Shown here in pieces: positions 27,339-35,476 of a stretch of 56,263 nt of DNA. Position 1 is the first letter of the stretch. Each line of letters starts with the position of its first letter. Source of the DNA: Actinoplanes oryzae (lineage in GTDB: Bacteria; Actinomycetota; Actinomycetes; Mycobacteriales; Micromonosporaceae); assembly GCF_030757795.1 (NCBI RefSeq), contig NZ_JAUQWH010000044.1, positions 1 through 56,263 of the forward strand. The letters are read 5' to 3'. Below the pieces are notes generated by a model. It was not told the origin of the DNA, ran no database searches, and saw nothing but the letters and a program-made list of their open reading frames with translations. The position numbers were made by a program, and so were the translations under genes.

Positions 27339-27923
27339 ATGCCGTGGTGGTCATGGCGTCCCGGATCATCCGGAGACAACGAACCCGAGAACGGCGGCGA
27401 GGTCGCGCTGCAGAGCAGCGTCCGCGTCGGCGTGCCTACGCAGCGTGAACCCGAGCGCTTGTCGGTTTCCTCCGCCGGCCTGTGTTCGGCCGACGAGCCC
27501 GAGCAGGTCGCCCCGGTCGACCTGACCCGGATCGGCAAGGCCCTCGACCTGCTCGACATCCGCTTCCTCGCCGACGGCGGCGGGAGCCTGCTGGCCATGT
27601 GGGAGCGGCACGCGGTGCTGTTCACCCTCGAGGGCCCCGACGACGAGATCCTGGTGATGCGCGCCCGCCCGCACGCCACGGTCCCGCCGGACTGGGCCGA
27701 CCGCGCCTACCGCGTGGTCAACGAGTGGAACCACACGCGCCGCTTCTGCAAGGCCTACATCGGCGACCCGACCGAGCGTGGGCAGCTGCCGATCTACGCG
27801 GAGCTCCAGGTGCCGCTGGCGTCCGGCGCGCACGACGCCCTCCTCGCCGAGATGCTCGACTGCGGCGCCGCGGTGGCCACCTCCTTCGTCGACTGGCTCC
27901 ACGACGAAGGCGCTCTGTTATAA
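27339..27923 (+). CDS. YbjN-domain protein
   Basis: A 194-aa protein. After a Trp-rich start (PWWSWRPGSSG) and a 55-residue polar linker comes a YbjN/sensory-transduction-regulator-like domain: DLTRIGKALDLLDIRFLADGGGSLLAMWERHAVLFTL, then RAYRVVNEWNHTRRFCKAYIGD and LLAEMLDCGAAVATSFVDWLH. YbjN-like proteins are small cytoplasmic factors related to type III chaperone folds and affect stress and motility in enterobacteria; the actinobacterial role is unknown. The ATG has gggagtgagg upstream. A 31-bp perfect inverted repeat follows. Confidence 0.83.
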   Translation: MPWWSWRPGSSGDNEPENGGEVALQSSVRVGVPTQREPERLSVSSAGLCSADEPEQVAPVDLTRIGKALDLLDIRFLADGGGSLLAMWERHAVLFTLEGPDDEILVMRARPHATVPPDWADRAYRVVNEWNHTRRFCKAYIGDPTERGQLPIYAELQVPLASGAHDALLAEMLDCGAAVATSFVDWLHDEGALL

Positions 27924-27965
27924 GGGGTTAACTCGCTTCGCTCGTCGGCGTGATCGCCCCCTTGA

Positions 27966-28040
27966 GGCGATGAGTTGGGCCCGGTTTTTCGGCGTTTGCA
28001 CACCCCGCGAACGCCGAAAAACCGGGCCCAACTCATCGCC
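27966..28040. terminator. 31-bp perfect inverted repeat (bidirectional terminator)
   Basis: Arms 27966-27996 and 28010-28040 are perfectly complementary over 31 bp, with a 13-nt loop. Each arm includes an A5/T5 run. It lies between convergent genes (YbjN plus, propeller minus) and can terminate both. The arm carries the motif gagttgggcccgg, similar to sequences at 26065 and 49626. Confidence 0.92.
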
Positions 28041-28075
28041 GGGCGATCACGAAGGTCAAAACCCGTGGCGGCGGG

Positions 28076-29344
28076 TCAGTTCAAGGGGAACATGCCGATG
28101 CGGCCGTGGTACTCCTTGCCGAGCTCGTCGGTGTCGGAGCCGACGATCAGGCCGCCGGGGACGACGAGGAACGAGCGGACGCCGACGCCGCGCTTGCGCG
28201 ACGGGTTCCAAGGGAGGGCTCGGCCGGTGGTCGGGCTGACCGCGCCGATGCCCACGCGCTGCACGGCGCCTGGGCCGGGGCCCTTGGCGTCGCTGCCGTA
28301 GGGGTTGTCCAGGTAGCGCTGGTGGCCGCCGACGTAGACCGCGCTGCCCGTGACGGCCACCGCGTAGAGCGAGTCGCCGCCCGTACGCTGGACCCAGGTC
28401 GGGTTGTGCCGGCCGCCGCCCCCGGTCTCGAAGCGGGCCGCCGAGTCGCACAGCTTGACGGGGGAGGAGGCGCGTCCGGTCGCCGCCACGACGAAGTAGG
28501 TGCCGTCCGGGGAGAACTTCACCTGCCGCAGGTACGTGTCGAAGCCCTTCATGCACTCCGCCTCGTACGCGTCGGTGTACCAGCTCATCAGCGCCGCCGA
28601 GCCGCCGGACACGTCGTACATGGCGATCTGCGTCCGGGGCGCCGTGCCGGCCCGCCGGATCGCGCCCACCGCGACGAGCCGCGAGCCGTCCGGCGTGATG
28701 TCGAAGTGCTCGACGCGGGCGCGGGCGAGGCCCGGGGCGGACAGCCTGGCGTCGAAGCCGGTGTCGACGGCGCCGGTCGCGCTGTTCATGCGGACGAGGG
28801 CGGTGCGCCGGACGCCGCTGACCGAGGAGAAGGTGCCGCCGGCGTAGAGCCGGGTGCCCCGGACGGCCACCGACCGGACGTCGCCGAAGGCGATCTTGGC
28901 GCCGAAGGACGAGATCCGGGAGCCGTCCTCGACCGAGACGCGCGCGAGGCCCCGCTGGGCGGTGCCGTTGACCGTCTTGAAGGCACCGCCGAGGTACACC
29001 GTGTCGTTCGCGCCGGCGGCAAGGGTGTAGACCGCGGCGTCCACGGTGGGCGCGAAGGAGCGGACGGCGCCGTCGCGGAGGCCGTACGCGAAGATGTTCT
29101 TGCGCTCGTAGGTGTGCTTGCGCGAGCTGTCCTGCACCTTGGTGAAGGTGCCGCCGACCACGACCGTGTCCCCGACGACGGCGAGCGCCCACACCGTCCC
29201 GTCCAGCACGTGCGGCGTGTGGTCGACCGGGTCGGCCGAGACGAGCCGGGGCTGATAGGGGTCCGCCGCGGCGGGTGTCGCGCCGCTGAGCGGGATGCAG
29301 AGCAGGGCGGCGCTGAGGGCGGCGGCGAACGGTCGGGGTCGCAT
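28076..29344 (-). CDS. secreted beta-propeller-like protein
   Basis: A 422-aa protein. The start at ATG 29344 gives a classic signal peptide (MRPRPFAAALSAALLCIPLSG, AxA-like cleavage near AAADPY). The mature part is a repeated propeller pattern: VWALAVVGDTVVVGGTFTKV, VYTLAAGANDTVYLGGAFKTVNG, VRSVAVRGTRLYAGGTFSSVSG and LYAVAVTGSAVYVGGHQRYLD, each a V-x-G-G-x-F blade motif as in delta-60/WD-like surface proteins. Two cysteines (AECMKGF, VKLCDS) could pair. There is no enzymatic motif and no anchor, so it is probably released. Function unknown. Confidence 0.85.
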   Translation of the reverse strand: MRPRPFAAALSAALLCIPLSGATPAAADPYQPRLVSADPVDHTPHVLDGTVWALAVVGDTVVVGGTFTKVQDSSRKHTYERKNIFAYGLRDGAVRSFAPTVDAAVYTLAAGANDTVYLGGAFKTVNGTAQRGLARVSVEDGSRISSFGAKIAFGDVRSVAVRGTRLYAGGTFSSVSGVRRTALVRMNSATGAVDTGFDARLSAPGLARARVEHFDITPDGSRLVAVGAIRRAGTAPRTQIAMYDVSGGSAALMSWYTDAYEAECMKGFDTYLRQVKFSPDGTYFVVAATGRASSPVKLCDSAARFETGGGGRHNPTWVQRTGGDSLYAVAVTGSAVYVGGHQRYLDNPYGSDAKGPGPGAVQRVGIGAVSPTTGRALPWNPSRKRGVGVRSFLVVPGGLIVGSDTDELGKEYHGRIGMFPLN

Positions 29345-29381
29345 CGGAGCGGCTCCTGGGGTCGGGGCACGGGTCACCCGA

Positions 29382-29789
29382 TCAACGAGCGGGCGGCCCC
29401 CCGGGATGCGCGTCCATGCTGTTCACCATGAAGTAGGCGGCCCGCTCCAGATAGTCCCAGAGCACCGCGTGCTGCTCGGCCGGCAGCTCGAGCGAGTCGA
29501 CCGCCGCGCGCATGTGCAGCAGCCAGGCGTCGCGGGCGGCGGCGTCGACCACGAAGGGCGCGTGCCGCATCCGCAGCCGGGGGTGCCCGCGGGTGGCCTG
29601 GTAGGTGCTCGGCCCGCCCCAGTACTGCATGAGGAACAGCGTGAGCCGGTCGGCGGCGGGCCCCAGGTCCTCCTCCGGGTACATCGGGCGGAGGATCGGA
29701 TCCTCCGCCACGCCCTCGTAGAACCGGTCGACGAGCTTGCGGAAGGTGGGCTCGCCGCCCACCGCTTCGTAGAAGCTGACCTCGCTCAC
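29382..29789 (-). CDS. glbO: group II truncated haemoglobin (GlbO)
   Basis: A 135-aa trHbO-type 2/2 globin. Proximal His F8 is His76 (RMRHAPF), Trp G8 is Trp89 (DAWLLHM), CD1 Tyr is Tyr37 (PMYPEEDL) and B10 Tyr is Tyr24, matching M. tuberculosis trHbO offset by one residue. These residues favour tight O2 binding and roles in redox or NO chemistry. The GTG start overlaps the MFS stop (GTGA), so the two genes are translationally coupled, which is an uncommon partner for glbO. Confidence 0.94.
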   Translation of the reverse strand: MSEVSFYEAVGGEPTFRKLVDRFYEGVAEDPILRPMYPEEDLGPAADRLTLFLMQYWGGPSTYQATRGHPRLRMRHAPFVVDAAARDAWLLHMRAAVDSLELPAEQHAVLWDYLERAAYFMVNSMDAHPGGPPAR

Positions 29790-31312
29790 GCTTCCAGTCT
29801 GCCAGCCGCGGTGCGCCGTCCCGGTGCCGGTGTGATGTGCATTGCGCCCATGTCCGGGCCGCTGTGCCGCGGCCGGTAACCCTCGCTGCCGCCCTGCCGG
29901 TGGTCACCCTGCCCCTCCGGTACGCCGTGAGCGGGCCGCCGCGGCACGGACGGGTCCTCCTGCCGGGGCGCCGGGGGCCCGGCGGGGGCGGGCGGATCGG
30001 GCGCGGCGTGCTTGCCGTGCTCCGGGGTGCCCGTGACGGCCGGCACCTTGATCCGCCGCGACTGCCGGGCGGCGAGCGTCACCATGAGCACGAGCCCCGC
30101 GAGACTCCACAGCCCGACGACGACCGGGATGGACGAGAACTGCGCGAGCACGCCGGTCGCCAGCACCGCGCCGCCCTGGGTGAGCTGGGTGCCGCCGGCC
30201 ATCACGCCGAACGCCCGGGCCCGGTAACCGTGCGGCAGGGCGAGCACGAAGGCGCCGTTGAGCGTGGGGAGCAGCATGCCCTGGGCGAAGCCGGAGCCGG
30301 CGACGAGGACGGCCACGCTGACCGCGTTCGGGGCGAAGGCGGTCAGGGCGAGGCAGAGCGGCGCCAGCACGGCCAGCGGGCGGACCAGCCGCTGCTTGGC
30401 CTCGGCGGAGCCGGTCCGGCCGATGATGATGCCGCCGATGACGTACCCGATCGGGCCGGCGGCCATGATGAGCCCCTGGTCGAAGCCGGCCGCCTCCGCG
30501 TCGCGCTCGAACAGCGCGGCCCAGCCCGCCGCCAGCCCCTCGGGCAGGATCGTGAAGGTGGTCAGCGCGAAGACCATGATGGCGATCGCCCGCAGTGCCG
30601 GCGTGCCGAAGACGACTTGGAAGCCCTCGCCGGTCTCGCGCAGCAGGTGCCGGCGCTCGGCCCCGTCGTTGGCGGCCGGCCGGGGCTTGATGCCGCTCGC
30701 GATGATCAGCGCCGACACCAGGAACGAGACGGCGTCCAGGGCCAGGCCCACCCGCGGGTTGAGGCTCGCGGCCAGCGTCGCGCCGATCAGATAGCCGAAG
30801 ACCTGCGTGCCCTGCAGCATCGAGGACTGCAGGGCGAGCCCGGTGACGAGCAGCCGCCGCTCGAGCACCTGGGGGATGAGCGCCGAGACGGTCGCCTGGG
30901 TGGGCGGGCCGCCGAGCATCGCGACGAAGAGCAGGATCAGGATGAGCGGCACCGGCACGCCGGGCAGGGCGATCAGGGCGATCGGGACGGCCCGGGCCAG
31001 GTCCGCGGTGATCAGGACCCGCTTGTACGGATAGCGCTCCGCGATGGCCGACAGCACCGGCCCGCCCAGGATCCACGGCAGATAGCTGATCGCGAAGGAT
31101 GCCGCGGAGAGCGAAACGGACTGGCTCTCCTGGTAGACGAGGACGATGATGGCAGCACGGGCGAGATAGTCGCCGATCCAGCTGACCACGGTCGAGAAGA
31201 AGAGGGCGCGGAACTCGCCGACCGCCAGCACGTCGGAGAACGTGGGCCTGCGATCCGGCTCCGCATCTCCGGCGGTGGCGCCGGGCTGTGCGGGCGGTCG
31301 GTCGTCGGACAC
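29786..31312 (-). CDS. MFS transporter
   Basis: A 508-aa protein with about 12 hydrophobic segments, starting FFSTVVSWIGDYLARAAIIVLVYQ, of the major facilitator superfamily (MFS_3, enterobactin-exporter-like group). A loop-2 motif related to A-x-x-Y-P-Y-K-R is in AIAERYPYKRVLITADL. The last 90 residues are a soluble Pro/Gly/Arg-rich tail. GTG at 31312 was chosen for the ggaggg 7 nt upstream; an in-frame start at 31435 would add a non-conserved polar stretch. Substrate unknown. It overlaps glbO by 4 nt. Confidence 0.88.
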   Translation of the reverse strand: MSDDRPPAQPGATAGDAEPDRRPTFSDVLAVGEFRALFFSTVVSWIGDYLARAAIIVLVYQESQSVSLSAASFAISYLPWILGGPVLSAIAERYPYKRVLITADLARAVPIALIALPGVPVPLILILLFVAMLGGPPTQATVSALIPQVLERRLLVTGLALQSSMLQGTQVFGYLIGATLAASLNPRVGLALDAVSFLVSALIIASGIKPRPAANDGAERRHLLRETGEGFQVVFGTPALRAIAIMVFALTTFTILPEGLAAGWAALFERDAEAAGFDQGLIMAAGPIGYVIGGIIIGRTGSAEAKQRLVRPLAVLAPLCLALTAFAPNAVSVAVLVAGSGFAQGMLLPTLNGAFVLALPHGYRARAFGVMAGGTQLTQGGAVLATGVLAQFSSIPVVVGLWSLAGLVLMVTLAARQSRRIKVPAVTGTPEHGKHAAPDPPAPAGPPAPRQEDPSVPRRPAHGVPEGQGDHRQGGSEGYRPRHSGPDMGAMHITPAPGRRTAAGRLEA

Positions 31313-31534
31313 CCCGGGCCCTCCATCGATCGCGACGGCCGGCGGGATCGCCGACGGCGGCCGGTCACGAGCGCGGCTGACCCGGTGGTTTCGGCCCCGC
31401 GAACGTGACGCTGCAAGTGCAGATGCTTCTTGCACGCGATTCTGCCCGAAAGGCCGAGCGGTGGCTAGGGCGTACGGGCCGATTATCGGCCATTCGGTCG
31501 ACTACGGACATCCCCCGGACGAAGTAATCCCAGC

Positions 31535-32620
31535 TCAGGTGGCTCCTCCCGGCCCCGCGGCCGGCTCGGATTCCATCGACGCCCGTTGCGGGTATGGGGG
31601 CACCGCAGAGCGCGGCAGCATGCGCGACACGGCGATCCGCTCGGCGATGCCGGAGGTCTCCAGCGCCTCGGTGAGCCGGCGCCGCAACTCGCGCTGGACG
31701 ACCGGCTGGCCGTCCGCCGTCGTCTTGGCGATCGTGCGGATGACCGCGCCGTCGACGGTGAGCTGCTCGACGCCCACGACGTCCGGCGGCTCGAGGAACT
31801 CGGTCGCGTGCTCCGGCTCCTCCGCCAGCGCCAGGGCCGCCTCGCGGAGCACCGTGGTCGCCTCCTCGGAGTTGACGAAGCCGATCGGGATGTCGATGAC
31901 CACCATCGCCCAGCCCTGGCTCTTGTTGCCGACCCGGATGATCTCGCCGTTGCGGATGTACCAGAGCACGCCCCGCATGTCCCGCACGGTCGTCACCCGC
32001 AGCCCGACCGTCTCGACCACGCCGACCGCGTCACCCAGGTCGACCGAGTCGCCGACGCCGTACTGGTCCTCCAGCAGCATGAACAGGCCCGCGATCAGAT
32101 CCTTGACCAGGCTCTGGGCGCCGAAGCCCAGCGCGACGCCGACGATGCCCGCGCTGGCCAGCAGCGGCCCCAGATTGAAGCCGAGCTCGCCCATCACGAG
32201 CAGCGCCGCCATCGAGAAGACCACCGCGGTCACGAAGCTGCGCAGCACCGACCCGATCGCCTCGGCCCGCTGCCGCCGGCGCTCGGGGATGAACTGCGCG
32301 GCGGTCGCGTCGTCCTGCTTGTCCGCGCGCTCGCGCAGCGGCTTGAGCAGCGCCGGCATGGCCGCTCGGGAGGTGGTGTGGGTGAGCCGGCTGATGGCCC
32401 GGCGCAGCGCCCAGCGCACCAGCATGGCGATCAGGATGATCGCGAGGATCCGCACCGGCTTGACGAAGAAGACATAACCGCTGTTGGCGAGCCATTGGTT
32501 GTGCGTCTCGTTGAAGATCCACGTGCACAACGCGTCGGTCTTGCACTGCTCGGTGATGGTCGGCCCGTTGAAGACGTCGGTCGACGACGAGGGCGACGGG
32601 GTGGGGGCTAGCAGGGTCAC
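31535..32620 (-). CDS. MscS-family mechanosensitive ion channel
   Basis: A 361-aa membrane protein. After a short periplasmic segment with two Cys (QCKTDALCTW) come three TM helices. The pore-lining TM3 region is LLASAGIVGVALGFGAQSLVKDLIAGLFMLLEDQYGVGD, the MscS signature. The cytoplasmic beta domain includes VVETVGLRVTTVRDMRGVLWYIRNGEI. It releases solutes under hypo-osmotic shock. GTG 32620 follows -10-like TACGGT (complement of 32629-32634) at 8 nt. Upstream in-frame starts exist but give a non-membrane basic stretch. The family is clear. Confidence 0.9.
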   Translation of the reverse strand: MTLLAPTPSPSSSTDVFNGPTITEQCKTDALCTWIFNETHNQWLANSGYVFFVKPVRILAIILIAMLVRWALRRAISRLTHTTSRAAMPALLKPLRERADKQDDATAAQFIPERRRQRAEAIGSVLRSFVTAVVFSMAALLVMGELGFNLGPLLASAGIVGVALGFGAQSLVKDLIAGLFMLLEDQYGVGDSVDLGDAVGVVETVGLRVTTVRDMRGVLWYIRNGEIIRVGNKSQGWAMVVIDIPIGFVNSEEATTVLREAALALAEEPEHATEFLEPPDVVGVEQLTVDGAVIRTIAKTTADGQPVVQRELRRRLTEALETSGIAERIAVSRMLPRSAVPPYPQRASMESEPAAGPGGAT

Positions 32621-32833
32621 GGGTCCCGACCGTACCGGGCTTTCCGCACCCGGCATCCGCCCGGCCGTCCTCAGACGTTTACGTCCGCGCCACAGATAGT
32701 GCTCGCCAATTCGTCTTCCATCAGGGACTATTGGCCTGCGAGCTACGCCACCCGCGCGGGGCTCGGCCGACCTCGCCTGAGACGACAACCACACCGGGAG
32801 CGCCACCAGCACCTACACCGAAGGGTGAACACG

Positions 32834-33382
32834 ATGCCTGACATACGACCCTCAGTGGGCTCATCCGCGTTGGTTCTGAACGCCACCTACGAGCCGCTGT
32901 GCGTCGTATCGGTGCGTCGGGCGACCATCCTGGTGCTGACCGCCAAGGCCGAGCCCGTCTCCGACGGAGATGGGATCCTGCACAGCGCCCACCAGGACTT
33001 ACCGGTCCCGTCGGTGGTGCGGCTCACCCGCTACGTGAAGGTGCCCTACCGCACCCACATCGGCCTCTCCCGCCGCGCGATCTTCGCCCGCGACGGCGGC
33101 CGCTGCGCCTACTGCCGCGGCTCGGCCGAGACCATCGACCACGTCTTCCCGCGCAGCCGCGGGGGCCTCCACGCCTGGGACAACGTGGTCGCCGCATGCG
33201 CCAAGTGCAACCACAGCAAGGGCGACAAGACACCGGCGGAGCTGGGGTGGCGGCTGCACACGGCGCCCGCGGCACCACGCGGCGTGGCCTGGCGGGTCCT
33301 GGGCCACCGCACCCCCGATCCCCGCTGGGCGGACTGGCTGGACCTGCCCGCCCCTGTCACCGAAGTCGCCGAGGCCGCATAG
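32834..33382 (+). CDS. HNH endonuclease (actinobacterial stand-alone type)
   Basis: A 182-aa protein of a widely conserved actinobacterial stand-alone HNH family. The N-terminus LVLNATYEPLCVVSVRRAT is characteristic. Structural zinc is likely bound by Cys91/Cys94 and Cys122/Cys125 (CAYC, CAKC), and the catalytic block is IDHVFPRSRGG with His103, then Asn117 and His127. The ATG at 32834 has aagggtg upstream. Its 3' end is overlapped on the other strand by the sortase ORF for 274 nt. Biological role unknown. Confidence 0.9.
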   Translation: MPDIRPSVGSSALVLNATYEPLCVVSVRRATILVLTAKAEPVSDGDGILHSAHQDLPVPSVVRLTRYVKVPYRTHIGLSRRAIFARDGGRCAYCRGSAETIDHVFPRSRGGLHAWDNVVAACAKCNHSKGDKTPAELGWRLHTAPAAPRGVAWRVLGHRTPDPRWADWLDLPAPVTEVAEAA

Positions 33383-34473
33383 AGCGCGCGCTCGGCTTTT
33401 TTGTACGTCGCTGCTCTGCGCGTCGCGTGTCGGTGCGTCAGGGCTGCGTCGACCAGGCTGGCGAAGACGATGATGTTGTCGCTGTAGCCCTGGCGGCCGC
33501 CCAGCCAGGTGCCACCGCAGGTGACGAGGCGCAGGGACGGCCGGGAGTAGTCGCCGTAGACCCGCTTGATCGGGAGCTTCTGCTTGCCGAAGTGCTCGAC
33601 CGAGTTCACCTTGAAGACCGCCGTGTCGCCGTCCTCCCGCTTCACCCGGATCTCCTGACCCGGCTTCAAGCGGCCCAGCCCGTGGAAGACCGACGGCCCG
33701 GTGCGGGTGTCGGCGTGCCCCACGATCAGCGCCGGGCCGAACTGGCCGGGCGTGGGCCCCTGCTCGAACCAGCCGGCCTCGTTGTGCCGGTCCAGCGGCG
33801 GCACGGCCACCGAGCCGTCCGCGGCGAGGCCGACGTCGAGGATCGGCGCCTCGATGTCCAGGGCCGGGATGCTGACCTTCGTCGGCCGGCTCGGCTCCAG
33901 CACCGGGAAGGACCGCGGCGGCGGCTCGTCGGGCCCCTTGAACACGTCGCGAATGTCGAAGCCCGTCATGGCGCCGGCCCCCATGCACACCACGAACAGC
34001 CCCACGAAGACCAACGCCGCCGCGATGAGCCCGAGCGGCAGGACCGGTCGCCCCCGCACCGGCGGTGGAGCGGGCAGCTGGCTCCCGTTGCGCCGCGTCA
34101 CCGGCCGTGCCCGCCCCCGCGGCGGCGCCGTCGACCGCGCCCCCGAGGTCGTCCACGGCTCGGTGCCCGGCCGGGCTCCGGCGACCGGGGGCGCTTCGTC
34201 GGCGGGTCGTCCATCTCGGCCCGCCCGGGCCGTCCCTGGATCGTCCCTCTCGGGCCCCGGCTCGTCGCGGCGGCCGCCCCAGTCGTCCTGCGCGTCGTAG
34301 TCGTCCTCCGCGTCGTAGTCGTCGTCCTCGAAGGGGAGGAGATCGTCGTCGAGGGTGCGACCTTCGGGTGACTCCTCCGGGGTGACGATCTCGGCCGGCC
34401 GGCGGCTGCGGACCGCGTCGGGGACCCGGGGTCCCGGGTAGGCCGACGGGTCCGGCTGGACCTCCGCGGACAC
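33109..34473 (-). CDS. class F sortase with anomalous C-terminal extension
   Basis: A 454-aa ORF. The acidic N-terminal cytoplasmic region is followed by one TM (about 144-166) and a sortase domain with His253 (VGHADTRTG) and catalytic Cys319 (LRLVTCGG), then YSDNIIVFA (330-338), where class F sortases normally end. No in-frame stop follows; 110 more basic residues are read antisense into the HNH gene. A TGA one frame over lies at 33438-33440, just after VDAA, so a one-base indel or recent stop loss is likely. The GTG start is 10 nt from the upstream surface-protein stop. Sortases attach surface proteins by transpeptidation. Confidence 0.85.
   Translation of the reverse strand: MSAEVQPDPSAYPGPRVPDAVRSRRPAEIVTPEESPEGRTLDDDLLPFEDDDYDAEDDYDAQDDWGGRRDEPGPERDDPGTARAGRDGRPADEAPPVAGARPGTEPWTTSGARSTAPPRGRARPVTRRNGSQLPAPPPVRGRPVLPLGLIAAALVFVGLFVVCMGAGAMTGFDIRDVFKGPDEPPPRSFPVLEPSRPTKVSIPALDIEAPILDVGLAADGSVAVPPLDRHNEAGWFEQGPTPGQFGPALIVGHADTRTGPSVFHGLGRLKPGQEIRVKREDGDTAVFKVNSVEHFGKQKLPIKRVYGDYSRPSLRLVTCGGTWLGGRQGYSDNIIVFASLVDAALTHRHATRRAATYKKAERALYAASATSVTGAGRSSQSAQRGSGVRWPRTRQATPRGAAGAVCSRHPSSAGVLSPLLWLHLAHAATTLSQAWRPPRLRGKTWSMVSAEPRQ
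33368..33402 (+). terminator. Rho-independent terminator of the HNH gene
   Basis: Stem GCCGAG (33368-33373) / CTCGGC (33391-33396), with internal GC pairing, is followed directly by six T (33397-33402). It spans the HNH stop codon and lies inside the antisense sortase extension. Confidence 0.7.
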
Positions 34474-34483
34474 CGGTGCGGCC

Positions 34484-34972
34484 TCAGCCGAGCCGGCGGC
34501 GGCGCATCGCCACCAGGCCGAGGGCCAGGCCCGCCGCGACCACGGCGCCGCCGCCGCCGAGCAGGAGCGGTGCCGCCCCGCCCCGGGCCGTGCCGCCGCC
34601 GCCCGTCGCGGGGCCCCGGGAGGGCTCGACCCGGGCCACGACGTGCAGGGTGCTGCTCGCCTTGGCGCCGTCGGAGCAGGTCAGCTCGACGCGGTAGTCG
34701 CCCGCCTCGGTGGTGCGCGGCACGGTGACCGTGGCGGTGAGGAAGCCGAAGGCGGGGGCGACCGGGACGTTGCCGATCGGCTCGGCCGCCACGGAGCCCT
34801 CCTTCAGGTTGTCGTCGCAGCTGGCGCGCAGGCCGATCTCGTCGCCGGCGCGGACGGTGTCGGGGTTGATCTCGAGGAAGACGTCGGCTGCGGCGGCGGG
34901 TGACGCGGGCAGCAGAACGCCCGAGGTGGCCAAGGCGAGCGCCGCGCAGGCGGCCGGGACGGAAATGCGCAT
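34484..34972 (-). CDS. secreted surface protein with sortase-like C-terminal signal
   Basis: A 162-aa protein. The Sec signal peptide (MRISVPAACAALALATSGVLL, cleavage near AAA-D) leads into an Ig-like domain with two Cys (ASCDD, LTCSD). Then comes GPATG (120-124), a Gly-rich spacer, a hydrophobic segment (LLLGGGGAVVAAGLALGLVA) and a basic end RRRRLG. This is the layout of a cell-wall sorting signal with xPxTG rather than LPxTG. The adjacent class F sortase starts 10 nt downstream, so it is the obvious candidate enzyme. ATG follows ggagggggag. Function unknown. Confidence 0.8.
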   Translation of the reverse strand: MRISVPAACAALALATSGVLLPASPAAAADVFLEINPDTVRAGDEIGLRASCDDNLKEGSVAAEPIGNVPVAPAFGFLTATVTVPRTTEAGDYRVELTCSDGAKASSTLHVVARVEPSRGPATGGGGTARGGAAPLLLGGGGAVVAAGLALGLVAMRRRRLG

Positions 34973-35118
34973 GATCTCCCCCTCCTGCCGTCCGGAGCCG
35001 AAACCGCACGGACGGCGCGTGAGGGTGATTTTCGCACCTCCGGGCCGTTTTCGCGCCGCCGCCGGGATCCCACTTGTGGGTCTTGACACCCGGCGCTCCG
35101 TGGCGGGGCACACTCCGC

Positions 35119-35156
35119 TACCGTGATTGACGTTCGGATCACTGGGCACACAGTGA
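35119..35156 (+). promoter_or_regulatory. -10 box plus TCACTG-N6-CAGTGA palindrome
   Basis: TACCGT at 35119-35124 is a likely -10. The perfect 6+6 palindrome TCACTG/CAGTGA at 35139-35156 lies just past the expected start of transcription, suggesting an operator or 5' hairpin for the CtaJ-like/DUF5130 pair. Confidence 0.45.
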
Positions 35157-35194
35157 CTTGGCCAAGTTCCTTATGACGCCTGGGGGCGTTGAGG

Positions 35195-35476
35195 TTGTCG
35201 ATTCTTCAGACCATTTTGGTGTTCGCAGTGATTCCGGTGGCGTTCATCGGTCTTGTCGCGGCGCTCGTCTTCGCGACCAGCCGCCGCCACGAGCCCGACC
35301 GGCGCTACCGCCCGGGCCGGCCCTTCGACTTCGAGCCGATCTGGTTCGTGTCCTCGCCCCAGCAGGTCAGCGAGGCCGCGCCGGCGAAGGTGATCGAGGC
35401 CGGCACCGCTCTGGACGCGTCGGGCCGCCCGGTGACGCGGCCCGCGACGGTGGGAGGCGCAAGTGACCGTTGGTGA
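35195..35476 (+). CDS. small membrane protein, possibly CtaJ-like cytochrome-oxidase subunit
   Basis: A 93-aa protein. One N-terminal TM (ILQTILVFAVIPVAFIGLVAALVFA) is followed by a charged tail with RYRPGRPFDFEPIWFV, a motif typical of the small actinobacterial proteins annotated as aa3-oxidase subunit CtaJ; I assign this only tentatively. TTG at 35195 is preferred over TTG 35189 because it lies about 8 nt after ggggg. It overlaps the DUF5130 gene by 14 nt, indicating co-expression. Confidence 0.65.
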   Translation: MSILQTILVFAVIPVAFIGLVAALVFATSRRHEPDRRYRPGRPFDFEPIWFVSSPQQVSEAAPAKVIEAGTALDASGRPVTRPATVGGASDRW

